Source: Liriodendron chinense (taxonomy: Eukaryota; Streptophyta; Magnoliopsida; Magnoliales; Magnoliaceae). From it: DNA of 64,000 nt. The notes below the pieces were generated by a model. That model was not told where the DNA came from. It searched no databases and saw nothing but the letters and a program-made list of their open reading frames with translations. A program made the position numbers and the translations under genes. The stretch is taken from assembly GCA_003013855.2 (NCBI GenBank), contig ML058342.1, positions 2,846,417 to 2,910,416 of the forward strand, in the 5' to 3' direction. This document shows positions 1 to 10,107 of the stretch, piece after piece (position 1 is the stretch's first letter; every line of letters begins with the position of its first letter).

Positions 1-147
1 GGATACATCATGGTGGACCCCTCCACAGGTCTGCCTGGACGGTAATATGTGCCGGTGAGGGCAAGACACAATCCGCATCCTTAGCTTAATTAAGGAAGTA
101 GTTGCATACTAAATAACTCAATACACTTATCTGTAATTTTATCATAT

Positions 148-515
148 AATTTTAGGACTTGGGCGCGATGAAACATATCTAAAGCTTAAGAGGACCACAC
201 CATATGAAACAATGTGAATTGAACATCCATTGTTAAAAAATTCTTGGAGCCACGGTAATTTTGGATCAAGCTGATATATGTGATTTCCCGTCAACCATGT
301 TTGTATGAACTAGTTAGATGACAAATAAACATCTATGTAGCCCCTGGTAAGGTTTCAATGGTGGAAATCATTATTCCTATTGTTTCCTGAGGTGTGGTCC
401 ACTTGAGTTGTAGATATGCTTCAATTTTGGGCTCAAACTCTAAAATGAGGTGGAAAAATGGATAGATGGCATGGATTATCCATGCACATACATTCACAAT
501 AAGCCCAATAGAGTT
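148..515. repeat. Decayed copy of a dispersed foldback repeat
   Basis: Contains the phrases that recur through the window: gaggaccacaccat, a stretch like ggatcaagctgatat, and then the same kind of text on the opposite strand (ggtgtggtccacttgag). The two halves are rough reverse complements, as in a foldback element. Non-coding. The family is recognised by its internal recurrence here (see 14756-15372 for the best copy). No ends or target duplication could be fixed. Confidence 0.6.
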
Positions 516-1554
516 TACTAAGTATGATAAAAGTGCACCAAGTGCTGGTGTGGTTTTTGGCCATGCAGAACATATGCGGGTATTGCTACCCGTGTGTGCT
601 GGGATCGATTCTGGTCTAAACCATGATCACCACTGACCCTTAATTCGAAGATACAACAACGCTAGGTCAATCAACCTCCGTCCATTCTGCTAACAATCTT
701 GCACTCGTTTTTTAAACAAGGTGGTAGGGGAAGGCTGGGGCTCCCCCTCCAATGAGATTTTTTTGCCTTGTCAATCAAGGGCTTGCAAAGGTGCATCATT
801 TGTTTGATTGAACGGGCGGAAATAGGATAAGATGGATGTGGATTCTAGATGCGATTAATTGTAATCTCATTACCTATACAAAGGTAGGATCGTCGTCCCG
901 GGCTCTGTGCTAGTGAGCGGGGCGATGTCAATGCTAGGAATTACAACTACAGTCGGCTTTGCATATGAAAGTAGGTGCGCAGATGGGTCCTAAACTAAGG
1001 TCTTCCTTCAGATTTGCCGCTCAGGAAAGGTGGAAGGGAATTATAGCTACTGGATTAAAATTATGAGTCGATCTGATGTGGTAATAGAGACGGAGTGATG
1101 CCACTTTAACTTAATGGTCCACGGCTGACGAGCGATGGAGAGAACTAAACTAAGATGCTATGTTAAGATAGTCATTAGCATTGTGCAGGCAAAAGATTTG
1201 TGCTTGGATTAAGGATTCGTTGGCCTTTCTTCATAGTTACTCCTGTTATTTATAGCCTTTCCTGTTGAAGGTTAAAGATAACAGAGGACTCACGTGGCAC
1301 CTTTGCATGTATCTAGCAGGGAAAAAGTGGTTACTCCTTTCCTAATTGTGTCTTACTTCTATCAAATGTGCTCCGTGCTGACACATCCATAACAACTATT
1401 CACCTTTACTTAGGAATTGTTTAGTCGATGTGGCAACCGATGATATTATCTACTTTTTGAATATTTGGTGTGCAAGCTGGATATGTTGTGCATGCCATGT
1501 GTCATAAGTTACTTATTAGTACGCAATCCAATATCTTTAACAAAACTTTCAAGG
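516..1554. other. Unassigned non-coding stretch
   Basis: I see no long reading frame, RNA gene, clear repeat or element terminus here. Composition is ordinary for plant intergenic DNA. Confidence 0.5.
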
Positions 1555-1860
1555 GCCCAAAAAGTTTTCAATAATAAGCATACAATCCTAAATTATGTGG
1601 TCACTTGAACCGTAGATCTGCCTCATTTTTGGGCTCATTCCATGGATAAAAAGAAAAAAAAAAATGAATAGACAACGTGAACAAAAACACACATATCACC
1701 GTGGCCCCACAAAGCCCTCGGCCTGGACCGAGTCCATCCAGGTGAGGTGGGACACGATAATCCACTTCCATCCAAAGTAAGCATCCCAAGTTGACGACCA
1801 CCAAACCTGACACGCGGCAAATCATCATATGGTCCATTAGTAAATTTGGATGTTTTTAAA
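1555..1860. repeat. Partial copy of the dispersed foldback repeat
   Basis: Shares the words about 'catttttgggctcattcca' and 'gtggcccca' with the other copies at 150-515, 3060-3780 and 14756-15372. Short reading frames in this stretch are open only by chance. From 1861 to about 2230 I see only AT-rich sequence without a recognisable feature. Confidence 0.45.
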
Positions 1861-2401
1861 CGGTGTATATTGTTTTTTTTATTATGTCCACCCCTTAAGA
1901 TTGAAGCCGCAATATTTTTACAATAGGTTGTACGTCATAAGCATGCAATGTGCTTCATAATTCTTTACTAGAACATTTTTTAAATGAAAAAATAAGCTAG
2001 GGCAATTTCGTAATTTCTCTGTTTGAAAGGCACCTCACCTGACTTGACTTGTAGACTTATTTTGTGAATCCAAATTTCTAAGGAATTTTGCAGTAAATAT
2101 TCCTTATAAATAAGTTATTATTTTTTGGATATTTACAAAAAGTACTCCTTTAATACGAGATACTAAGGTTTCTTACCTCCCCAAAAGTCTTTCAATGATA
2201 AGATAGATTTGGACTGTCCATCCGATACAGTGTCACTATTAGTGGATGAGATGATCCTAACCGTCCCGATCTTAGAGTGGATGGTTGAGCATCATCTGAT
2301 CAAATTGCTTTTTTGAATTGGAAGTGAATTTCCTGCCTCTCAGGCACACGTCATTTTCCCGCTTCTTAATTGTGTTCACATACGTGGAACGTAAGTGTAA
2401 C

Positions 2402-2985
2402 AACCATGGTTTTAAAACTTGGGTACTTGGGCTTTGGAGCGGATTAGGTGAGGCCAGGGCCTCACCCAAGACAGTGCGGAACTTACCCACCTTGATGTGT
2501 GTATTTTACATCATGCTGTCCATTCATTTTTTTCTTATAGTTATAGAGAATAAGCTCAAAAATGAAGTTGATCCAATTTTCAAGTAGACCCATATCACAC
2601 GAAAAATGAGTGATTGACCATTAATGGGCCACAAAGGTTTTGGATCAAGCTAATATTAGTTTTTTTTTATTTTAGCTGTGACATTATAAAACCATGGTTT
2701 TAAAACTTGGGTACTTTGGGCTTGGGAGCAGATTAGGTGAGGCCAGGGCCTCACCCAAGACAGTGCGGCTCTTACTGTGAGGCCCACCTTGATATATGTA
2801 TTTTATATCATGATGTCCATCCATTTTTTCATATAGTTTTAGAGATTAAGCTAAAAAAAAATGAAGTACATTCAATTTTCAAGTAGACCATATCACAGGA
2901 AAAATTAGTGATTGATCATTAATGGGGCCACAAAGGTTTTGGATCAAGCTAATATTGGTTTTTTTTTTTTTTCCCAGGTTTATGT
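2402..2985. repeat. Direct duplication, about 288-bp unit, two copies
   Basis: The text starting aaccatggttttaaaactt at 2402 begins again at 2690, followed in both by a gaggccagggcctcaccc block, a gatgtccat-like block and a closing cattataaa. The period is 288 bp with scattered differences, so the duplication is not recent. The unit itself belongs to the dispersed foldback family. Confidence 0.75.
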
Positions 2986-2999
2986 GGCATTATAAATAA

Positions 3000-3785
3000 G
3001 TTGGATCCAGGAAGTTTTTAATGGCAGGTCGTTCAATCACCACTCTTTCCTATGCTATGATCCATTAGAGAATTGAATTTTCTTCAATTTTGGGTTCCTG
3101 CTCTAATGATATGGAAAAATCTGATGAAAGGCATGTATGTAGAATAAATACATCAAGGTGGGTCCCACGGTGAGGGCTGCACAGTCTTAGGGTGAGGCTT
3201 GGGCACGCGCTTAGACTCGGATTCGGTAGTGGATATACCTTGATTACAGAGGTCTGTACTAGTCGGTGCTGTGGGCCCCATAATGATGTATGCCTTTTAT
3301 CCATGCCTTCAATCCATTTTGCCATATTATTTTAGGGCATTATCCTAAAAATGAAGCGGATCCAAATCTTAGGTAGTCCAAACCACAAGAAGCAGTGGTG
3401 ATTTTGCTCGATCATTTTAGGACATCATCCCAAAATTGAAGCGATCCAAATCTTAGATAGGAAGCAGTGGTGATTGAAAGCATACCATCAAAAACTTCTT
3501 GGGGCCACAAAAGTTTTGAATCAAGCTGATATTATTGTTTTCCCTACATCCAGGTCTGTGTGACCTTATCAACAGACTTGGATGGAAAATAAAAATTACA
3601 CTAAGCATTAGCAAGTCTTTAACGGTGTAAGTTCAATCACCACTTTTCTCCTCTAGTGTAGTCCACCTGAGATTTGGATCTGCGTCTCATGATCTACAAT
3701 GAGCTGGAAAAAGATAAGGCTAGCATGGATAAAAATATACATCATGGTGGGCCCAAATAGCTTTTCCAGCTTCAGCCAGCACCGA
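3000..3785. repeat. Cluster of foldback-repeat fragments in both orientations
   Basis: Several partial copies follow one another: a plus-orientation piece near 3020-3190, an inverted piece near 3280-3540 with an internal duplication of a cattttaggacatcatcc-like segment, and another plus piece to 3785. Non-coding. The gtgggcccca and aagttttgaatcaagctga phrases identify the family. Confidence 0.55.
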
Positions 3786-4103
3786 TGGGTTACTACCGAA
3801 ATTGCTTTGATTGGACTACTACCTTAATTTCTAACTAACTACTAAATGAGCCTCTTACTAAAAGTTTTCTATAAATGAGACTTTTCACGTCCTCATGGCT
3901 CACAACACATACGTATATTGGTAAGGGAGTTGCTGACGCGAGTTACGAAGTGATTCCCTCACCACCATAAGTGATGGAGCGGTGACACGGCGAGATTTGA
4001 TTGGTGGACGATATAATCAATAAAAAAACCTTTAAAAAAGTGTTAGCCATCTCTAACAGCATAAGCTCCTCCAATGAAATCTCACCACATCATCACACCA
4101 CAA

Positions 4104-4104
4104 C

Positions 4105-4136
<32 letters not shown>

Positions 4137-4156
4137 GGAGAGGGGGGGAGAGGAAT
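4104..4156. repeat. GA microsatellite
   Basis: An uninterrupted gagaga run passes into a gaggggggagag tract. It abuts the left end of the first of two tandem MITEs. Confidence 0.9.
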
Positions 4157-4518
4157 GCTCACTTGGGCACTTCTCTCACGAGAAACTGGTGAGCACTTTT
4201 TCATGGCTCATTACACCTGATATGAGCCCAAAATCTGAGCCGTCCATGTGATGAAGCACCCCAAAAAACCCTTAAGACCCATCTTTCAACCTGATCCATA
4301 ACTTAGGTGGGCCGCAGCGGAAAGCAAGAGGCAAATCAAGGGAGGAAACTATTTCCTTCTTTCATAGCCCACCAAAGTTCTGGAGTAAAGTTGAAAGATG
4401 GGCCCTGGGGGTTTTTTAGGGTGTTGCATCACGTGGACGGCTCAGATATTGGGCTCACGTCATGTGCAATGAGCCATGAAAAAGTGCTCATGAGTTTTGG
4501 TGAGAGAAGTGTGCATGA
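4157..4518. mobile_element. Foldback MITE, copy 1
   Basis: About 362 bp and almost wholly palindromic. The left arm (gctcacttgggcac, then gtgagcactttttcatggct, then a caccccaaaaaaccc block) returns reverse-complemented as the right arm ending near gagaagtgtgcat. The 9-bp word gagaggaat lies directly on both sides (4148-4156 and 4519-4527). A 9-bp duplication is what Mutator-like elements make, but the left copy lies in GA-rich DNA, so chance is possible. No coding capacity. Confidence 0.7.
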
Positions 4519-4527
4519 GAGAGGAAT

Positions 4528-4891
4528 GCTCATCTGCGCACCAATTCTCATGAGAACTCGTAAGCACTTTTTGAGAACTCATCTCACGTGATATGAGCCC
4601 AAAATCTAAACTGTCCATGTGATGCAACACCCCAAAAAACCTCCTGGGCCCAACTTTTACCCTGATCTAGAACTTTGGTGGGCCGTGGAAAAGGAAACAA
4701 TTTCCTCCCTTAATTTTCCCCTCTTTGCAACGATGGCCAACCAAAGTTCTCGATCAAGGTAAAAGTTGGGCCTTGGGGGTTTCTTGGGGTGCTGCATTAC
4801 ATGGATGGTTCAAATTTTGGACTCATATAACGTGAGATGAGTTCTCAAAAAGTGCACACGAGTACTCGTGAGAACTGATGTGTAGGTGAGC
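4528..4891. mobile_element. Foldback MITE, copy 2
   Basis: Same family and length as the unit at 4157-4518, placed 9 bp after it in the same orientation. Arms start gctcatctgcgcaccaatt on the left and, reverse-complemented, gctcacctacacatcagtt on the right. No clear target duplication was found for this copy, so the pair may have arisen by tandem duplication of one insertion together with its flank. Confidence 0.7.
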
Positions 4892-4929
4892 AATTAGATG
4901 ATGGTTATCTTTCCATCCCAAAAGTTATG

Positions 4930-5101
4930 GAATTTAGTGGAAAATAGCTACAATGATGTAGTCTAAACACAATAATTTGAAGCCCTTCCAGAACCAAGAA
5001 AAGAAACATTTTCGAGAAGCTCAAAAGAAGGAATGAAAGACACTATTTCATCTTCGAGGCATGATATTTGATAAAATCTCAAGAGCTATAATGATGAAGG
5101 A
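4930..5101 (+). pseudogene. Copia-0 gag, left fragment (host of the nest)
   Basis: Broken frames encode a copia gag-like run: KLWNLVENSYNDVV near 4926-4970, then after a frame change REAQKK and LFHLRGMIFDKISRAIMMK. This matches the LWDLVE, then ALF-IQ-A-D--IFPRI--A, pattern of plant copia gag (UBN2-type). The sequence stops at 5101, where copia-1 begins, and continues after its target duplication at 58824. So an older copia element was the landing site of the whole nest. Stops and shifts show it is long dead. No LTR for it was recognised upstream; the MITE pair lies directly before it. Confidence 0.6.
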
Positions 5102-5720
5102 TGTTGAATGGAGCCTTCAATCCGAACAAGTCAGGGGGCCATTGGTCGACTGACTACTATGGTTGGGTGATTGAAAATACCCCGTATATTGCAGATTGGT
5201 CTCTGGACAATTTTGGATAGGTTCGAGCGATCAAACTTGGAGGCTCGGGCGACCGAAAATATTTAGAACAGTGTGCAAAACTCTCTTGACATTTTTTGGT
5301 ATGTTCGGGCCATTGAACATGTGGTCATCGGGCGACCGAAGGGGTGGTCGAGCGGTGTTGAGCGACCGATCGATTAACTATCGGTTTCCACAATTTTATG
5401 CGGTTTTGCGTAAGTTGTTTCTAATTTCGGTTATGGGCTATATAAACGGGTGTAATCGAGATTAAGGTATTATCAAGACAGACTTAAGGGTTTGAGACTG
5501 TTTCGGTGAGAGAGAAAGCTAGGGCTTCTCTTAGGGCTTTGATCAGGGTAAGTCATCTCTTGTAAACTTCTGGACTTCATAGTGCATATCGCTTTGTGCC
5601 GTGGTTTTTTCCTGTAAGGGTTTTTCCACATAGAATTTCGATTGTCTCCTTGTGTGGATTTGCTTGTGGATTTGTGCTTTTCTTGTTTGATTCACCTTTC
5701 TGCTTTCGTGGTTCCCAACA
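5102..5720 (+). repeat. Copia-1 5' LTR
   Basis: 619 bp, TG to CA, matching 56544-56967 plus 58626-58818. It has a TATA box in gctatataaacg at about 5437-5448. Upstream of that lies an array of gcgaccga-type words (5221-5385): gagcgatca, gggcgaccgaa twice, gagcgaccgatcga. The array sits where arrays lie in the other LTRs of this window. Confidence 0.92.
5221..5385 (+). promoter_or_regulatory. U3 motif array and TATA region of copia-1
   Basis: About five degenerate copies of G-[AG]-GCGA(C/T)CGA-like words, ending in gcgaccgatcgat, about 50 bp before the gctatataaac box. Position in U3 upstream of TATA suggests an enhancer-like role; that is inference. The partner LTR has the same words, mostly decayed. 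Confidence 0.55.
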
Positions 5721-5722
5721 AG

Positions 5723-5734
5723 TGGTATCGGAGC
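5723..5734 (+). other. Primer-binding site, initiator Met tRNA type
   Basis: TGGTATCGGAGC lies two bases after the 5' LTR and differs at one position from the usual plant copia site TGGTATCAGAGC, complementary to the 3' end of initiator tRNA-Met. Confidence 0.85.
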
Positions 5735-5774
5735 ATACGTTGGGATATATATTTGAATCTGAAGATAAGTTTCA

Positions 5775-6541
5775 ATGGCATCAAGCATGAAATTCGACAT
5801 TGAGAAATACTCCGGCAAAAACAATTTTGAACTATGGAAGGTGAAGATGAAGGGCCTCTTAGTTCAGTAAGGATTAGAAGATGCACTCCTTAGGAAGCAA
5901 CCAGAGACTATGAAAGAAGAAGAGTGGAAAAGTTAGATCAGAAGGCCAACTTTTTATCTAATTGTGCCTAACGGATGAGGTCCTTTATAACGTCATGAGA
6001 GAGAAGGCGACGACTAATACATGGGTGAAGTTAGAGAACATCTATGCGAAGAAGTCTCTTAAGAATCGTTTGTATTTGAAGGTGCAGTTGTTCAATTTGA
6101 AGATGGTAGAGGGGGCTGATGTTGAGAGCCACATTAGCAACTTCAACATGTATATTTGTAAATTGCTGGACGTGGATGAGGCGCTCAAAGATGAAGATCA
6201 AGCATGTATCTTGTTGAATTCTCTCCCAACATCCTACGAGTCATTCAAGGACTCTTTGTGCGCTGGTAGGGTGACCATTAGCATTGAGATCGTTATCACA
6301 GCCCCCTAGTCGAAGGCGATGAGAAAGAAGAGAGGTGATGTGGGGTCCTTTGAAGATGCACTGGTTACAGGGGGGATTCTAGTCGGGATAGAGGATCTTC
6401 ACAATTGAGATCCAAATTCAAGAGCAAAGGCAAAGAAAAGTTGAAGTATTGGAGTTGTGGACAAACAAGGCGCATGTAGAGGGATTATCAGAATCCCAAG
6501 TCGAAGAAAGAGAAGTCTAAAGATTCTTCTAGAGAGGCAAA
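5775..6541 (+). pseudogene. Copia-1 gag
   Basis: Starts MASSMKFDIEKYSGKNNFE, the N-terminus typical of TNT1-like gag, and stops after about 31 codons (LLVQ then a stop). After a frame change, 5962-6309 reads on through WVKLENIYAKKSLKNRLYLK and LLNSLPTSYESFKDSL, the UBN2/gag core. A zinc knuckle near 6450-6500 is degenerate (YWSCGQTRRM, stop, RDY; two of its three cysteines have become Tyr). The copy is cut at 6545 by the CACTA element, just past the knuckle. Capsid function is lost here. Confidence 0.85.
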
Positions 6542-6544
6542 TAC

Positions 6545-7140
6545 CACTACAAGAAATAAGTTTTTTTACTAACGACCATATTCGTCGCTGATATACATTT
6601 TTTCATTGGAAAAACTAATTACTGACGAAATTTATTGTCGCTAGAATCATCGCAACAAGGCCATGGCTAAAGAGTTTTATTGACGAACTCTCACATCATC
6701 GATAATTAGTAAGTCATTATGGATGAAACAAATCGTCGGCCAAGTACGTGACTTTTGGTAGTAAAAAACTAGAAATTTCGTCCCTAAAACTCATAAATAC
6801 CTATGACCCATTTCGTCGTTGTAAATATAGCTCATTTTATTACCTATGACCCATTTCGTCAGTATAAGTATAGCTCATTTTATTATCTACGAAAAATTAC
6901 GTCGGCATAAGTATAACTCGTTTTATTACCTACGACTCATTTCTTTCGTACAAGTATAATTCATTTTATTACCTATGACCAATTTCATCGGTATAAGTCT
7001 AACTCATTTTTATTACCTACGAACGATGTCGTCGGTATCAATTTATACCTACGATTACCGACGATTTATATTCGTCGGTATAAACATTTTTGAATATATT
7101 GCCGACGATATATTTCGTCGGTAATAGCTTACTTCTTCCC
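6545..7140. repeat. CACTA left end: terminal and subterminal repeats
   Basis: After the 13-bp terminus come many copies of a cgtcggtat / accgacga word in both orientations, with tandem blocks of about 65 bp (ttttattacctatgacccatttcgtc-like text, about 6830-7010). Subterminal repeats of this kind bind TnpA in characterised CACTA elements; binding here is inferred. Confidence 0.85.
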
Positions 7141-7558
7141 GATTTCATTTATTTTTTGTATTCAGGAAAAAACTCTTGATATACACCTGTTAATATAGAC
7201 CTATTATAGTACATTTTCATCTTATCTATATCCACACACAAACCCAGATCCATCCACAAACAAACCCACATACATCAACCCACAAACCACATAATGAAAA
7301 TATAAACAAATACATCGAAGTACATCTAATACATAAAAGTAAATAAATATCACATGTAAGTTTAACATCGAAATATAAATCGAATAAATAAAAGAAATCA
7401 TGAAGATGAAGGCGGAGGTGGTGGGGCATCAGTGCCTAAGCGTGCAACAAGAGCTTGAAACATCTCTTACATCTGTTGCTCATGCTCCACCTGCATCTCC
7501 ACGATCCTCCTCTCCTGCTCCTCCCTTCGCCTCTCATCCTCCTCCCTCCTCCTCTTCT

Positions 7559-9618
7559 TGAAATTGCGGTTTTACCGCTTGTAGCGATACTCAGAGATAT
7601 GCCTAATGTCCTAGAGGGGGGTGAATAGGACTTTTTGAATTTCCATACAATTAAAAACTAATCAAGTCAATCTTAACAACCAAGATTATCACAATAACAT
7701 TCAAGGCAATTATATGATGAATTTGTAATAAAAGATTATCATAGGCATTTCATCAAACAGTTAGCATTCATGATTGACTAAACCATTTAACACATACCAA
7801 TCATTCAAACTCACAATGCATAACGATTTATAGTGGTTCGGTTTCCCTACTCCACTCCCGGTTCACGATCTCAACCTATGAGACCACCTAGATTTCACTA
7901 TAGTCGTGGTTTTAAATCAGGTTAATCATCAACCTTGACATCCTTTGATCTAGGACCGCGTTTACCATCCGCCAATGGCCCAATCCAAGGACTTGATGAG
8001 TTTGGATCTCAAACTCTCACCAATCCTAATCCAAGGACGGTCACATACACTCTCGTCGGAGTTTCCCAATCCAGGGAATAGTGATTCAATAAATGGACTC
8101 TCAAATACTAGACATACCTAGACGATTGAGCCCCAATTCAATGCCTTTAATGAGTAGCTTCAACTCCACGTGCTTCAGCTTCTCTTTGTGCTCCCAAGAT
8201 CAGCTACCGATGCAAATGATGTGATTATGATTATGCCGGGTAGTTGGGAGAGAGTTGGTCAAGTTCCTCTTGCCTATTCAATACAATGGTTATGAGGGAA
8301 CTACCAAACTTCAAGCATTCAATGGCTATAAACGACCTCATAAAGATATTCCGAAGGTAGGTCAGCCATGAATGAAGATCTTGAGTTCATACTTCAAACC
8401 AAGCTTTGAATACTCAATGACAAGCCATTAATGACTAGGTTTGAATGATGAACTCAAGGGAGTTAAGAGCAAGGAGGGTAGGAGGATGTGAGTAAAGACT
8501 CTCTCTCTTAGCTCTTGATGGGTGTTGAATGCATGCCAAGAAAAACCACAAGATATGGCTATATAGAGCCCCAAATGATGGCCCCAATGGATCTAAAACG
8601 GTCATGTCCGACCTGTCAGAGAGAGGTCTCAACCGGTCGGATGAACTGGTCGTAGTTCAAAAGTCTGGGCCACATCTGGGTCTGACCGACCGGTCAAGAC
8701 CGGTCGGCATACCTTGCTGGACACACTGCAATATGCAGTCCGACCGGTCAAGACTGGTCAGCTGCCTTTTTGGGACAATGCACAGAGGCTGCTGGACTGA
8801 TTTTACACTACAGGTCGACCAGTCAAGACCGGTCGGCTGCCTAGTTCTATTGAGCACAGCAAGGTTGCTGTCTCTTTTTTATATGCCTGGCCGAACGGTC
8901 AAGACCGGTCGGCTGTCTTAGCAGCCCACATGAAACTCAGCTGCTAGACAGGCCTTGACTCCTGGCCGACTGGTCAAGATCGGTCGGCTGTCCAGCTGAA
9001 GATATCACAGCAAGGTTGCTGTTAGTGTTGAAGATCCTGGCCGACCGGTCAAGATCGGTCGGCTGTCCAGTTGAAGATATCACAGCAAGGTTGCTGTTAG
9101 TGTTGAAGATCCTAGCCGACCGGTCAAGATCGGTCGGCTGTCTAGTTGTTTTCATTACAGCAAAGCTGCTGGACACATCTTATAGTTATGGTCGATCGGT
9201 TAAGACCGGTCGGCTGTGTAGATGATCTTGTCACAGCAAGCTTGGTGGACCAAGTCCTTCAACACAGCAGTGGATCACTATCAACGATGAAGCATGAAGT
9301 GATTAGGTGCATGAAGTCCAATGTTTGGACATATGTTCAATTACGATTCGCACCGGCCATGGACCACAAGTCTGATCAACCTGTGCTAGGGTCGAGAGGG
9401 AATGGGATAAGATAGGTGAGTCATTACGCCATTCTTTGATGTTTGGGGTTTCCTAAGGTCGATCTATATGCAAGTTACCTGAGATCTTGTTTCGGCTTGA
9501 GCTTGAGCAATGGAAGAAGCATAGTCTTCAAGTCTTGATCTTCAAATCTTCGACCGGGGCTTACACGACAAGACGCGACCAACCAACACGACAATTGACA
9601 AAATAAAGTGTACTAACA
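7559..9618 (-). mobile_element. Solo LTR A (family with cctagaggggggtgaa)
   Basis: 2060 bp from TGAAATTGCGG to GTACTAACA, flanked by a perfect 5-bp duplication cttct (7554-7558, 9619-9623). No coding region. On the minus strand it starts TGTTAGTACAC and has a TATA box in ctatatagcc (about 8557-8568). The conserved word cctagaggggggtgaatagg lies at about 7611. Same family as the LTR at 10108-12108. Which retrotransposon family it belongs to I cannot say. It carries the longest palindrome array in the window, upstream of its TATA box. Confidence 0.88.
8688..9213 (-). repeat. Eight-copy palindrome array, 75-bp period
   Basis: Paired octamers of the form GACCGGTC-AA-GACCGGTC start at about 8688, 8742, 8817, 8893, 8968, 9043, 9118 and 9194. 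Intervals are 54, 75, 76, 75, 75, 75 and 76. GACCGGTC is its own reverse complement. The linker also carries a semi-conserved cacagcaaggttgctg word, so this is a tandem repeat whose palindrome is better kept than the rest. A decayed ninth pair lies near 8608. All are upstream of the minus-strand TATA box. Confidence 0.9.
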
Positions 9619-10107
9619 CTTCTCCTCCTCCTTACACCTCTGCTCCTCCTCCCTTTACCTCTCCAACTGATCTTTGATATGATGGATGACGACTCGCAGT
9701 TGCTGAACCTTTCTCTCTGCGATATTAGCTTGGTGTAGGGTGCTCTCCCCAGCGATAAAACGATTGGAGGCAGCTCTAGTGGGTGCCATGAGCTTGGCAT
9801 CATGGCCAAGTCCTCGCATATATCCAGAATGGGTGCCAAGCACCTCTTTCATGATATCTGGCTCACTCCGCTGAATACCATCGGGAGTGGGCTGATTGCA
9901 TATGATGTCCATCGCCGCCTGTAACGAAAACATATTAATTTTCATAATGAATGACATTATTATAAATCAAAGCAAGTATATTTTACAATGTAAGAATTTT
10001 TACCCAATGCTTGCTGGCTCTAGGATGAACCCAAGATCCTGTTGCCTGCCGATAATGAGTCCCTCTGTAGAGGTCGACTAATCTAGGCTCTTGGCCGGTG
10101 ACAGGAT

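Noticed and set aside
8529..9415. Frames on both strands with repeated DRSRPVG / TGLDRS-like peptides
   Set aside because: Translation of the 75-bp palindrome array in LTR A; no start context or family.
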